This document shows, piece after piece, positions 23,873-32,943 of a DNA stretch of 64,000 bases. The first letter of the stretch is position 1. Every line of letters starts with the position of its first letter. The stretch is from Actinoplanes sp. M2I2 (GTDB lineage Bacteria; Actinomycetota; Actinomycetes; Mycobacteriales; Micromonosporaceae). The DNA is taken from positions 1-64,000 of the forward strand of contig NZ_JALPVJ010000002.1 of assembly GCF_023544445.1 (NCBI RefSeq). Direction: 5' to 3'. The translations under genes were made by a program, and so were the position numbers. Below the pieces are notes generated by a model. That model was not told where the DNA came from. It ran no database searches and saw nothing but the letters and a program-made list of their open reading frames with translations.

Positions 23873-25381
23873 ATGGTCGGACGATGGCGGCAGGCGTTCT
23901 CGGACAAACAGTTGCGGCAAGCTGGACGGCTGATCGACGAGGCGACCCGGCTGTCCATCGCGGGCCGCCGGGACGAGGCGGCCGAGACTGGCGAACGCGG
24001 GCTTCGGATGGTGCGCGACGTCGCCCGGCGGGCCCCGGGGCAAGCGTTGCCCCTGCTCGCTCGAGCCACGGCCGACCAGTCGTGGTATCTGGCCGGGATC
24101 GGGCGGCACAGGGCCGCGCTCGAGCTCGCCGAGGAGGCACTGAGCCTGGCACGCACTGCCCACGACGTCCCGTTGCTGGCCAGGGCGTTGATTATCGCGG
24201 CCGACAGGCTGCTCGAATCGGGCCGAGCGCAGGAGGCCCTGGCCCGCAGCCGGGAGCTGATCGAGCTGCCCCGCCTGCGATCCGACACCGGGCTGGCCGA
24301 CAGCCTGGCGACTCTGTCGGCGTCACTTGCCGAGACCGGGCAACCTGAAGAGGCGTACCAGATCAGCGAGCGGGCCTTGCGCATGTGGCAGACGCTCGCC
24401 GCGGAGCAGCCGTCCCTGGCGGTTCACGCCGTGTCCGGGCGGATTCTGCTCAACCACGCCAATCGGCTCTACGCGATCGGCCGCTGGACGGAGGCGGCGA
24501 AGACCGCCACCCGGGCGGTCGCCTTCCATCGCGAGATTCCGGGCGTGGACCGCTTGGTCCGGCTGCAGAAGCTGGCCATGGCGTTGAGCAACTGTTCGAT
24601 CGTCCTGTCCCGGATCCGGCGCCATGACGAGGCGTCGGCGATGACCGCGGAGGCGGTCGCGATCAGCCGCATCCTGGTGGCGGCCCAGTCCGGGCACCGA
24701 GCGCAGCTCGCCTCGGCGTTACGGTCGCATGGCGGCCGGCTTGCTGCCCTCGGCCAGGCCGAACAATCGGTGGAAATGGTCGCGGAGGCTGTGGCCATCT
24801 ACCGGGAACTGGCCGCCGAAGAGCGGAGCAGCTACCTGCCCAGGCTCGCTGAGGCGGTCAGCGACCTGGCGGCTGTTTCCGACACCGAGAACGCCACAGC
24901 GCTCGTGGAAGAAGCGGTCGATCTGCGTCGGGAGTTGGTCGCCGACAACCGAGCCGTGCACCTGCCGGGTCTGGCGCTGTCGCTGTCGATCCTGGCGGAC
25001 AAGCAGGGCGCGGCCGGCCGGCCGGCTGCTGCGCTGGAGACCGGTGACGAGTCCGTACGCCTGATCCGCGAGGCCGCCGAAGCCAACCGGGCCGGCGTGC
25101 TGCCGCGGTACGCGTACCTGGTGCAGGAGCAGACCGAGCGGCTGGATCGGGCAGGCCGGGCGGCCGAAGCCTTGGCCCTCGGGGAGGAGGCCGTCGGGGT
25201 CGCTCGGCAAGCGCTCGGCACGCATCGGGCAGCCGGACTCGGAGGCCTGGCCGACGCGCTGCTCGCGCAGGCCCGGCGATTGGCCGCTGGGCCGGGCCGG
25301 AACAAGGCGAACAAACGGCGGGCGAGCGAGCTGAGGCACCAAGCGGACAGCCTCCGGACCGAACTCGACGCCATGGACTGA
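23873..25381 (+). CDS. TPR-repeat protein
   Basis: A 502-aa protein made almost entirely of helical tetratricopeptide-like repeats of about 40-45 residues. They recur as EEALSLARTAHD, SERALRMWQTLAAEQ, TRAVAFHREIPG, EAVAIYRELAAEERSSYLP, EAVDLRRELVADNRAVHLP and EEAVGVARQALG. Such actinobacterial TPR proteins usually serve as protein-interaction scaffolds; no catalytic or DNA-binding domain is seen. There is no signal peptide. ATG 23873 follows AGGATCGCCCG. It lies in the accessory block that separates the two convergent halves of the biosynthetic cluster. Partner unknown. Confidence 0.75.
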   Translation: MVGRWRQAFSDKQLRQAGRLIDEATRLSIAGRRDEAAETGERGLRMVRDVARRAPGQALPLLARATADQSWYLAGIGRHRAALELAEEALSLARTAHDVPLLARALIIAADRLLESGRAQEALARSRELIELPRLRSDTGLADSLATLSASLAETGQPEEAYQISERALRMWQTLAAEQPSLAVHAVSGRILLNHANRLYAIGRWTEAAKTATRAVAFHREIPGVDRLVRLQKLAMALSNCSIVLSRIRRHDEASAMTAEAVAISRILVAAQSGHRAQLASALRSHGGRLAALGQAEQSVEMVAEAVAIYRELAAEERSSYLPRLAEAVSDLAAVSDTENATALVEEAVDLRRELVADNRAVHLPGLALSLSILADKQGAAGRPAAALETGDESVRLIREAAEANRAGVLPRYAYLVQEQTERLDRAGRAAEALALGEEAVGVARQALGTHRAAGLGGLADALLAQARRLAAGPGRNKANKRRASELRHQADSLRTELDAMD

Positions 25382-25471
25382 CCCGGGCCTACCACCCACA
25401 GCGACTCGGGTTCGTGGATATGCCGATGAGCGATCACGCGATCACCGTCATCGCGGCAGAGGCGGCATGCT

Positions 25472-26224
25472 GTGTCGATGCGACAAGTCACGGTGCTCGG
25501 AAGCTGCGGCGCCTACCCGGAGCCGGGTAGGGCCTGCAGCGGTTTCTTGGTGGAATGGGACGGCTTTCGCCTCGTGCTCGACCTCGGCTACGCCACCCTG
25601 CCGCGGTTGCTGAATCACTGTCCCGACGGCGCCGTGGACGCCGTTGTCATCACTCATGAACACCCCGACCACTGCATCGACCTTCACGGGTTGTTCCGGA
25701 TGCGCCTCTACGGTGCAGGAGACGGTTCCAGACTGCCGTTGTACTGCACACCAGGCGTGTTGAGTCGTCTCAGCGGGCTGGAACCCGAGGCCGACCTGCG
25801 TACCGTCTTCGACGTCCATGAGTTGCCCGGAGCGTATCCAGTCGGTCCGTTCGAGCTCGGCGGCGTCCTGCTTCCGCACCATGTGGCCAATGCCGGTGTC
25901 CGTCTGCGGAATGACCAGGTCGTGCTGGCGTACACCGGTGACACCGGCCCCGACCCGCTGCTGGCTGAACTCGGCCGAGACAGCGACCTGTACATCATGG
26001 AAGCCACCGACCGGAAAGGCGAACTGCGAGAGCCCCACCGCAACCTGCTCACCGCCGAGGAAGCAGGGCACTGGGCCACCCGGGCCGGCACACGCAGACT
26101 GATGCTCACCCACTTCTGGCCGGGTAACGATCGGGCCGTCTCCGTGGCCGCGGCCCGATCGGCCTTTGACGGCGAAATCCTCATCGCCGATGAAGACCTC
26201 GTTGTCCCGCTCGACCCGGCTTGA
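25472..26224 (+). CDS. MBL-fold metal-dependent hydrolase (RNase Z-like)
   Basis: A 250-aa metallo-beta-lactamase-fold protein. The metal site motif THEHPDHCIDL (HxHxDH), a later His in LLPHHVANAG, Asp in LAYTGDTGPD and a final His in MLTHFWPG are all present. The opening VTVLGSCGAYPEPGRACSGF and DLGYATLPRL match the RNase Z/ElaC-like family that is widespread in actinobacteria. Substrate unknown; quorum-signal or thiol ester hydrolysis cannot be ruled out. GTG 25472 has GAGG 9 nt upstream; ATG 25478 is an alternative. It converges on the carrier-protein gene at 26277. Confidence 0.85.
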   Translation: MSMRQVTVLGSCGAYPEPGRACSGFLVEWDGFRLVLDLGYATLPRLLNHCPDGAVDAVVITHEHPDHCIDLHGLFRMRLYGAGDGSRLPLYCTPGVLSRLSGLEPEADLRTVFDVHELPGAYPVGPFELGGVLLPHHVANAGVRLRNDQVVLAYTGDTGPDPLLAELGRDSDLYIMEATDRKGELREPHRNLLTAEEAGHWATRAGTRRLMLTHFWPGNDRAVSVAAARSAFDGEILIADEDLVVPLDPA

Positions 26225-26234
26225 CTCCCGATCC

Positions 26235-26262
26235 CTTGCCGCGACGGAGATGGAACGGCAAG
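26235..26262. terminator. Possible bidirectional terminator between the MBL gene and the PCP gene
   Basis: CTTGCCG (26235-26241) and CGGCAAG (26256-26262) form a 7-bp stem with a 14-nt loop in the 52-bp gap between convergent genes. No T-tract. Position supports it more than strength does. Confidence 0.45.
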
Positions 26263-26276
26263 CTGCGCTCGATCCG

Positions 26277-26573
26277 TCAAGCGGTGGAGGCGCCGGGCGC
26301 ACCCGGGGCAGTGGTCGCCTCGATGGCCTCGGCCAGCCGCTGGGCCAGGCCGTCCACCGTCGGGTTCTCCAGGATCGTACGGACCGGCACCCGCAGCCCC
26401 AGCTCGGCCCGCAACCGCGACGCCATGCGGACCGCGACCATCGAATGCCCGCCCAGGGCGAAGAAGTCGTCGCCGGGCTCGACCCGTGCCACCCCGAAGA
26501 GCTCGCACCAGACCGCGGTGACGGCGGCGGTGGTCGTGGCTCGGAGGTCGTCGGATCGCTGTTCGAGGCTCAT
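26277..26573 (-). CDS. Free-standing peptidyl carrier protein
   Basis: A 98-aa carrier protein, last gene of the - strand biosynthetic operon. The phosphopantetheine site is in [20 protein letters not shown]. Flanking helices [12 protein letters not shown] and [17 protein letters not shown] are typical. It starts at ATG 26573, overlapping the stop of the C-PCP gene (ATGA). With a stand-alone A domain and two other discrete carriers in the operon, it could hold an activated amino acid that is transferred in trans. The cognate loading enzyme cannot be assigned. Confidence 0.88.
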   Translation of the reverse strand: MSLEQRSDDLRATTTAAVTAVWCELFGVARVEPGDDFFALGGHSMVAVRMASRLRAELGLRVPVRTILENPTVDGLAQRLAEAIEATTAPGAPGASTA

Positions 26574-28306
26574 CGGTCTGCTCCCGGTCGTCGTTGCTGC
26601 AAACGGTTCCGGCGTTCGCGCAGCCGGGCCGCACGCGCGGGCCCGGCCGGCTCGGGCGCCGCTGGCTCGGTCCGGGGCTCGCCGCTCAGGTGCCGCGCGA
26701 GCGCGGCGATCGTCGGGAACTCCAGCAACGACACCAGCGAGGTGCGGGCTCCGGTGCGGGCGCCGATCAGGGTGTGCACGGTGACCAGGGCGAAGGACGT
26801 GCCGCCGAGGTCGAAGAAGTTGTCGTCGAGCCCGATGTCGGCCCGGTCCAGCACCTCCCGCCAGATCCCGGCGAGCTGCTGTTCCAGCCCGGCGTGGGAC
26901 GACGCCGGCAGGTCGAGGCGTAGCTGCGGCGGCGCCGCCACGGACCTCGTGCGGGGTACGGCCGGAGCGGGCAACGAGCCGATCGCGGCCTTCGGTTCCG
27001 CGACGGCCGCGACGAGCAGCCGCTGGAAGTCGTCGGCCATCCGCGCGACCGTGTCCGCCTCGAACAGATCGGTGCGGTAGGTGAGAGTCAGGTCGAAGTC
27101 GTCGCCACTCGCGGCCGCGCGGAAGATCTGCATGTCGAGGTCGACCTTCGCCCCGGCCGGCGGCAGGTCGACCGCCGTGGCCTCGAGGCCGGCCAGGCGC
27201 GGGCTCACGACCGGCTCCGGCTCGAACGAGAAGAAGGTCTGGACCAGCGGGGCGTGCCCGGGGTCACGCTCGGGCGCGAGCTCCTGCGCGAGCTGCTCCA
27301 TCGTCACGTCGCTGTGGCTCAGCACATCCAGCAGCTCGTCCTGCACCGACCGGCACAGGTCGGCGAAGCTCCGGTCGGCGGGCGCCTCGACCAGCACCGG
27401 CAGGGTGGTGGCGAAGAACCCGATCAGGCTTTCCAGCTCGACGCGGTCGCGGGCGCTGACCGGCACGCCGACCAGGACCTGACGGACCCCGGCGAGGCGG
27501 GACAGGAAGGTCGCGTACGCGGTCAGCATGAGCACGAAAGGCGTGACGCGCAGCTGCCGCGCGAGCGTCAGCGCCGGCGTCATCACCTCGGCCGGCAGGG
27601 TCCGGCGGTGGGTGCCGCCGTGCGGGCCGGCGACCGCCGGGCGCGGCTTGTCGGCCGGCAGCCGCAGCACCGTCGGGACGCCGTCGAGGCGCTCGCGCCA
27701 CCAGCCGAGCTGCTCGGCGTCGACCGGGCGGGCCCGTTGCCAGGCGGCGTAGTCGGCGAACTGCACATCCAGCGGGCGCGCGCCGGGCTCACCGGCATAG
27801 GCCCGCGCCAGGTCGTCGAAGAAGACCTGCAGCGACGGGCCGTCCGAGACGAGCTGGTGCATGGTGACGACGAACAGGTGCCGCCCGGGAGCGGTCTTCA
27901 GCAGCCGGGTGCGCAGCAGCGGCCCGCGCGCCAGGTCGAACGGTTCGTCCGCCCAGGTCTGGGCCCGCTGGAGCGCCGCGGCGTCCCCGTCGCTGTCGAG
28001 CTCGGCGACGGGCAGGTCCACGCCGAGGTCGCCGACCCGCTGAACCGGCTCGAACGGCGGGTCGGCACTGGGCACAAAAGTCGTCCGGAGCGCCTCGTGC
28101 CGGGCGACGACGTGCGCGACGGCCCCCCGCAGCCGCGGAACGTCGAGCGGCCCGGCCAGCCGCACCGCCACCGTGATGTTGTACATCGGGGTGCCCGGGT
28201 GCAGCAGCTCGACCAGATACAGCGCCCGCTGGGCGCCCGACATCGGCAACGGCCCGGCCGTCCGGTCCAGCGCCGGGATCTCCGGCTCGGCGGTGACCCG
28301 GTCCAT
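26570..28306 (-). CDS. NRPS condensation domain with His-to-Gln active site, plus PCP
   Basis: A 578-aa protein. The C domain (about 18-440) keeps the fold markers ([58 protein letters not shown]). Its active-site motif reads HQLVSDG where HHxxxDG is expected. The second His, the catalytic one, is therefore Gln (about residue 176). The PCP at the end has [15 protein letters not shown] with Thr-Ser at the attachment site, followed by a Pro/Arg-rich tail. It starts at ATG 28306 with a TGATG overlap to the A-domain gene, so A and C-PCP are made together as a split module. Condensation activity is doubtful; it may only bind or dock partners (inference). Confidence 0.88.
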   Translation of the reverse strand: MDRVTAEPEIPALDRTAGPLPMSGAQRALYLVELLHPGTPMYNITVAVRLAGPLDVPRLRGAVAHVVARHEALRTTFVPSADPPFEPVQRVGDLGVDLPVAELDSDGDAAALQRAQTWADEPFDLARGPLLRTRLLKTAPGRHLFVVTMHQLVSDGPSLQVFFDDLARAYAGEPGARPLDVQFADYAAWQRARPVDAEQLGWWRERLDGVPTVLRLPADKPRPAVAGPHGGTHRRTLPAEVMTPALTLARQLRVTPFVLMLTAYATFLSRLAGVRQVLVGVPVSARDRVELESLIGFFATTLPVLVEAPADRSFADLCRSVQDELLDVLSHSDVTMEQLAQELAPERDPGHAPLVQTFFSFEPEPVVSPRLAGLEATAVDLPPAGAKVDLDMQIFRAAASGDDFDLTLTYRTDLFEADTVARMADDFQRLLVAAVAEPKAAIGSLPAPAVPRTRSVAAPPQLRLDLPASSHAGLEQQLAGIWREVLDRADIGLDDNFFDLGGTSFALVTVHTLIGARTGARTSLVSLLEFPTIAALARHLSGEPRTEPAAPEPAGPARAARLRERRNRLQQRRPGADR

Positions 28307-29904
28307 CACGCTGCTCCTCCGCTCGTGGCCGGCGCCGTGTCTCGAGTGGCCAGGGACAGCCGGTCGACCTTCCCGCTGGGGGTCCGTGGCAACGAGGCGA
28401 CGACCTCGGCCCCGACCGGCACCATGTACGCGGGCAACCGCTCGCGCAGGCCGGCCAGGAGACCGGCGGTCCAGGCCGGGGCGTCCGCCGGCGCCGCCTT
28501 CGGCACCAGGAAAGCGCGGAGGTGACGTTCCTCGGCCGCGGAGCCGCTGACCACCACCACCGCCTGGGCGACGGAGGGGTCGGAGCACAGCACGCTCTCG
28601 ATCTCCCCGAGCTCGATCCGGAAACCGCGCACCTTGACCTGCGTGTCCCGCCGGCCGAGGAACTCCAGGCGGCCGTCCGGCCCGACCCGGCCGAGGTCGC
28701 CGCTGAGGTACGCGGGCACGTCCGGGTCCAGCGGATCGGTGCGGTAGCTGCGCGCGGTGCGCTCGGGCAGGCCGAGGTAGCCCGGTCCGACGGCGGCACC
28801 GGTGATCCACAGCTCGCCCACCTCGCCGTCCGGCACCGGCCGGCCGTCCGGGTCACACACCCGTACGCCGGTGCCGGTGATCGGCGTGCCGATCGAGGGC
28901 AGGTCGACCCAGCCGGACACGTCCGCGGGCAGCTGGTACCAGGTGGCTACGTGGGTCTCGGTCGTGCCCCACTGGTTCACCAGGCGGCAGTCCGGCAGCC
29001 GGGTGAACATCGCCCGGATCGCCGCCGTGCACTGCATCTGTTCCCCGGAGGTGAGGATCTCGCGCAGCGGGTGGGTCGCCGGGGTCGTGTCGTCGGCGAA
29101 CAGGGCCAGCGACTGGATCATCACGAACGGCACGAACAGCCGGTTGACCCGCTCCCGTTCGATGAGGTCCCAGAGCAGCTGCGGGTCCAGCCGCTCGTCC
29201 TCGTCGCAGCAGACCACCGTGCCGCCCTCGCCCAGCGTGGGCAGGATCTCCTGGTACGTGACGTCGAACGAGGCCGGGGCGAACTGCAGGGTCCGGTCGC
29301 CCACGCCGCACACGCCGGCGCCGGCCTGCCAAGCCACGAGGTTGGCCAGGTTGTGGTGGGCGTAGCGCACGCCTTTCGGGCGGCCGGTGGAGCCGGAGGT
29401 GTAGACGACGTACGCGACGTCCTCGCCGGCCACCTCGGGGGCCTCGAACGCCGGGACGGAGTCCGGTAGGGACCGTGCCGGCCCCGCCGTGGCGTAGACG
29501 AGGGCCCGGTCGGTCACGACGGTGGTGAAGCCGCCCAGCCGGTCGAGCGGATCGTGATGGCCGACGACCAGGCGTACCCCGGCGTCGGCGCACATGAACC
29601 GCAGCCGCTCGGCCGGGTAGCCGACGTCCAGCGGCACCGCGACACAGCCGGAGCGCAGCAGCCCCACCAGCGTCACCACCAGATCCACCGACCGTTCCAG
29701 GTGGACGCCGACGGCCGTACCGGGGGTGGCCCCGAGTTGGGCCAGCCGGGCCGCGACCCGCGCGGACCGCTCCCACAGGGTGCGGTAGTCGACCGCCTCG
29801 CGCGCGGAGCGGACCGCCTCGGCGTCCGGCGACCGCCGTACGCGCTCGGCCACGGCCCGCAGCGCCGGGACGGTCGTGGTCACGGGGTCGGGATAGGGAT
29901 TCAT
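28306..29904 (-). CDS. Stand-alone NRPS adenylation domain
   Basis: A 532-aa A domain that would activate an amino acid as adenylate and load a carrier in trans, most likely the coupled C-PCP downstream. All core motifs are intact: YTSGSTGRPKGV, NQWGTTETHV, YLSGDLGRVG, GRRDTQVKVRGFRIELGE and PRTPSGKVDR with the catalytic Lys. By eye against GrsA the pocket code is D-V-Q-F-L-S-Q-V-A-K. The first four positions recall some proline-type pockets (DVQ...), but the rest do not, so I leave the substrate open. ATG 29904 overlaps the ligase stop (ATGA). Confidence 0.88.
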   Translation of the reverse strand: MNPYPDPVTTTVPALRAVAERVRRSPDAEAVRSAREAVDYRTLWERSARVAARLAQLGATPGTAVGVHLERSVDLVVTLVGLLRSGCVAVPLDVGYPAERLRFMCADAGVRLVVGHHDPLDRLGGFTTVVTDRALVYATAGPARSLPDSVPAFEAPEVAGEDVAYVVYTSGSTGRPKGVRYAHHNLANLVAWQAGAGVCGVGDRTLQFAPASFDVTYQEILPTLGEGGTVVCCDEDERLDPQLLWDLIERERVNRLFVPFVMIQSLALFADDTTPATHPLREILTSGEQMQCTAAIRAMFTRLPDCRLVNQWGTTETHVATWYQLPADVSGWVDLPSIGTPITGTGVRVCDPDGRPVPDGEVGELWITGAAVGPGYLGLPERTARSYRTDPLDPDVPAYLSGDLGRVGPDGRLEFLGRRDTQVKVRGFRIELGEIESVLCSDPSVAQAVVVVSGSAAEERHLRAFLVPKAAPADAPAWTAGLLAGLRERLPAYMVPVGAEVVASLPRTPSGKVDRLSLATRDTAPATSGGAA

Positions 29905-31289
29905 TTACGCCACTCCTCGGTCGTCGCCCGGCACAGGGTGATCCGGTGCGGTCGCTCGGCGCGCAGCAGGACGCGGTTGAGCGCCCGCTCGATCTCGGCC
30001 GCCAGCCGCGGCCCGGGTTCGTCCACGGCGACGTCCAGGCTGTAGCGCAGCTCGTCGCGTTCGTCCCGGAAGACGGTGGTGCTGGCGTGCCGGACCCCGG
30101 GCAGCTGGGTGGCCAGCCGGCGCACCGAGGGCAGCCAGACCTTCTCCCCGCCCACGACGACCGAGTCGCCGGAGCGCCCGCGGAAATAGTGGTAGCCGTC
30201 GGCGTCGAGGTCGAACCGGTCGCCGGTGGCGACGGCGCCCGCGACGGTCGGGGCGCCTCCGGGGAGTCGCCGGCGCAGCACCGTGTCGGACTCGACGACC
30301 AGTTCCCCGCCCGGTCCGTCGTCCGGGGAGTCGCGCAGGTACGTCCGTACCCCCGGCAGCGCGACCCCGACCGAGCCCCACCGATGCTCCGGCTCCCGGT
30401 GCGCGGCCAGCGTCGTCACCCGCGGGCCGGCCTCGGTGAGGCCGTAGGTGAGGTACAGCTCCCGCTGGGGATCACCCGCCAGCAGCGAACGGACGTGGGC
30501 CGGCTCCAGCGCGTCGCCGCCGACGGTGAGCACCCGCAGCGCGGCTGTCCCGGCCGGTGGGTCGGCGGCCAGCAGAGCCGCCGCGCTGGGCGTCAGCGAG
30601 GACACCGTGGCGTCATGGCGGCGGATCGTGTCCAGGAACGACCGGGGGGTGAACGGCGGGCCGGAGACGACCAGCCGCGAGCCCCGGACGAACGCGGCCA
30701 GCGCCTGGGCGACCAGACCGTAGGAGTAGTACAGGGGCAGGGACACCAGAACCGTGTCGTCGGGGCGCTGGCCGATGGCGGTGGCGTGCCGGCCGGCGTT
30801 GCGCAGCAGCGCGTCGAGGCCGTGCAGGCAGCCGCTGGCGATCCCGGAGGTGCCCGAGGTCATCAGCACGACCTCGCCCGGCTGATATCGCCGGCGCGCC
30901 GGGTCGTCCAGCAGCGCCGCCTCGCAGCGGCCGCCGATCGGGCGCACCGTCGCCGCGCCGTACCGGGCCGCGTCGATCCGGGGCGCGATCAGCGCCGCCC
31001 CGCCCAGCCGCCGGCCGATCTCGGTGATCCGGGCCGCTCCGGCCGCGGGCGGCAGCAGTATCGGAACCGCCCCGGCCAGCAACGCTCCGAAGAAGACGGC
31101 CAGGGTAGTCGTCCCGTTCGGCACGGCGATCAGCACGGGGGAGCCGGGTGGCAGGCCGAGACCGGCGACGTCGTCGATGACGGCGGCCGCGCCGGCCCGG
31201 GCCGGCGCGGTGCCGCCGGGACCGGGGCCGGCGTCCACCGCCGAGTCCAGGAAGGTCAGCACCGCCGAGCGTCGCAGGCCGGCCGTCAC
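29901..31289 (-). CDS. Acyl-AMP ligase-like (ANL superfamily) protein with unusual core motifs
   Basis: A 462-aa member of the adenylate-forming family, probably loading a carboxylic acid onto CoA or a carrier. It has LMTSGTSGIASGC as the phosphate loop, without the Lys normally found in PKG. It also has YLTYGLTEAG (A5), TGDRFDLDADGYHYFRGRSG (A7) and GGEKVWLPSVRR. The protein ends EEWRK where other ligases have the NGK loop, so the catalytic Lys could be the very last residue. GTG 31289 overlaps the preceding stop (GTGA). The neighbours (KS, KS-like protein, FabZ-like protein, ACP) suggest it primes or recovers acyl chains of that subset. Confidence 0.8.
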   Translation of the reverse strand: MTAGLRRSAVLTFLDSAVDAGPGPGGTAPARAGAAAVIDDVAGLGLPPGSPVLIAVPNGTTTLAVFFGALLAGAVPILLPPAAGAARITEIGRRLGGAALIAPRIDAARYGAATVRPIGGRCEAALLDDPARRRYQPGEVVLMTSGTSGIASGCLHGLDALLRNAGRHATAIGQRPDDTVLVSLPLYYSYGLVAQALAAFVRGSRLVVSGPPFTPRSFLDTIRRHDATVSSLTPSAAALLAADPPAGTAALRVLTVGGDALEPAHVRSLLAGDPQRELYLTYGLTEAGPRVTTLAAHREPEHRWGSVGVALPGVRTYLRDSPDDGPGGELVVESDTVLRRRLPGGAPTVAGAVATGDRFDLDADGYHYFRGRSGDSVVVGGEKVWLPSVRRLATQLPGVRHASTTVFRDERDELRYSLDVAVDEPGPRLAAEIERALNRVLLRAERPHRITLCRATTEEWRK

Positions 31290-31810
31290 GGCTGAGCCCC
31301 GAGCACGACGCAGCGGACCTGGTGCCCGTGCGGGTCGTGCTGGTGCAGACCGGCCACCACGTGACCGGCGGCGCCCGTCCGCAGCCAGTGCCGGGCCACC
31401 GTGAGGGCGGCCGGGTGGCCCTCGTCCGGCTCGGCGGTGATCACGAGCGTCGGCCCGCGGAAGCCGTGCACCAGGCACACGAGACTGACCGGGCCACCGG
31501 CGCTCGCACCGGCGAAGCGCAACGGGGACAGCCGCCCGCCCGGCACCGCGCGGGCGATCGCCGTCATGGTCGCCGTGGTGCCGTGGGCGCTGACCAGGAC
31601 CATCCCCGTGGCCTCGGGGGCGGCCCGCACCCCGGCCGGGCACCGGGCCCACGCCTCGTCGACGGCCGCCAGGACGCTCCAGGAGGTCGGGTCCGCGTAC
31701 AGGGAGGGGATTCGCCGGGACGGCGGCGTCGTGGACGGCCGGGTCAGCGCGGCCTCGGCCAACCGGACCAGGCCGTCGCCGCTCAGCTCCGGCATCCGGT
31801 GGCCGGTCAC
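31286..31810 (-). CDS. Truncated ketosynthase-like partner (KS N-terminal-like domain)
   Basis: A 174-aa protein related to the short ketosynthase-like proteins (Ketoacyl-synt_2 type) found beside FabF-like KS genes in polyene-type clusters. The recognisable part is GMVLVSAHGTTATMTAIARA, LSPLRFAGASAGGPVSLVCL and GFRGPTLVITAEPDEGHPAA. It has no active-site Cys and lacks the C-terminal half of a KS. It is therefore expected to act as a structural or chain-length partner of the KS encoded just upstream, to which it is coupled (GTGA at 31807-31810). The assignment is by motif order and context. Confidence 0.65.
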   Translation of the reverse strand: MTGHRMPELSGDGLVRLAEAALTRPSTTPPSRRIPSLYADPTSWSVLAAVDEAWARCPAGVRAAPEATGMVLVSAHGTTATMTAIARAVPGGRLSPLRFAGASAGGPVSLVCLVHGFRGPTLVITAEPDEGHPAALTVARHWLRTGAAGHVVAGLHQHDPHGHQVRCVVLGAQP

Positions 31811-32943
31811 GCGGCTGTCTCCAGGACCAGGCAGGTGGTGAACCCGCCGAACCCGAGGGTGACGCTGACCCCGACCTCGCCGGTGAACGGCAGCGCCAGG
31901 CCACCGCCGGGCAGGGGCAGCGGGAACCCCGGCATCACGTTCTTCAGCCCGCACACCGGCGGCACCTGCTGATCCCGCAGGGCCAGCAGGACGGCCACCG
32001 CCTCCAGCGCCCCGGTGGCGCCCAGGGTGTGGCCGAACGCGCCCTTGGTCGCGAACACCACCGGGCCCGACGGACCGGCGAACAGGCTCGTGAAGGCCCG
32101 GCACTCGACGGCGTCGTTGACCGGGGTGCCGGTGGCGTGCGCGTTGACGACGCCGACCTCGCCGGCGCCGCGGCCGGCCGCGGTCAGCGCGGCGCGTACC
32201 GCCTGGACGACGGTGTCGCCGCTGAGGTCCGGGGCGGTCGGACCGGCCGCGTCGTTCGCCGAGCCGGCGCCGGAGAGCCGGCCCCGGACGCGCGCCCCGC
32301 GCGCCCGGGCCGAGCTGTCCCGCTCGAGCACCAGGAACCCCGCGCCCTCACCGAGAACGGTGCCGTCGTGGCTCTCGTCGAAGGCCCGCAGCGCCGTGGG
32401 GGACATGGTGCCCAGCGCCGAGTGCCCCAGCCGCTTGGCCTGGGTCAGCACGTCCACGCCGCCGACGACGCAGATTTCCTCCGCCCCCTCGGCGATCAGG
32501 GCGGCGCCGAGAAGGATCGCGTCCGAGCCGGCCGAGCAGGCGGTGCTCACCGTGATCGGGCGCCGGGCCAGGCCCACCCCTTCGGCGAGGGCGTCGCCCC
32601 ACCGGTCCAGCCCTTCGGGTACGACATCCAGATGCGGCCCGTAGCTCGTGCCGGCGATCAGCCTCAGCCTCGGGTCGGTGACCTCCAGCCCGGCGTCGGT
32701 CACCGCGGCCCGCAGGGTTCGCGCGCCCAGCTCGTACTGGCGCCGCCCGGGATCGAGGTCCATCGGCAGGCCGGCCACGACCGCCGCCCGCTCGTTGCGC
32801 ACGGGGTGCGGGCTGGGCACGGTCACCACCCCGCTCGTCCCCGACAGCAGCGCCAGCCAGACCTCGTCGAGGTCCGAGCCCAGCGCTGTGTCCCAGCCCA
32901 TCCCGGTGACCAGCGCGCCCCGGTGCCCGCCCGGCTCGCTCAC
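31807..32943 (-). CDS. FabF-like beta-ketoacyl-ACP synthase
   Basis: A 378-aa discrete ketosynthase. The catalytic triad is complete: Cys in TVSTACSAGSDAI, His in NAHATGTPVND and His in KGAFGHTLGATGALE. The closing motif TLGFGGFTTCLVL replaces the usual NSFGFGGxN. It resembles the KS subunits of highly reducing type II PKS and aryl-polyene systems. The start is at the third of three consecutive GTG codons (32943), because it gives the GTGA overlap used throughout this operon. GTGs at 32946 and 32949 are alternatives. The partner proteins downstream and upstream (KS-like, FabZ-like, ACP) fit such a system, but no ketoreductase is present nearby. Confidence 0.87.
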   Translation of the reverse strand: MSEPGGHRGALVTGMGWDTALGSDLDEVWLALLSGTSGVVTVPSPHPVRNERAAVVAGLPMDLDPGRRQYELGARTLRAAVTDAGLEVTDPRLRLIAGTSYGPHLDVVPEGLDRWGDALAEGVGLARRPITVSTACSAGSDAILLGAALIAEGAEEICVVGGVDVLTQAKRLGHSALGTMSPTALRAFDESHDGTVLGEGAGFLVLERDSSARARGARVRGRLSGAGSANDAAGPTAPDLSGDTVVQAVRAALTAAGRGAGEVGVVNAHATGTPVNDAVECRAFTSLFAGPSGPVVFATKGAFGHTLGATGALEAVAVLLALRDQQVPPVCGLKNVMPGFPLPLPGGGLALPFTGEVGVSVTLGFGGFTTCLVLETAA

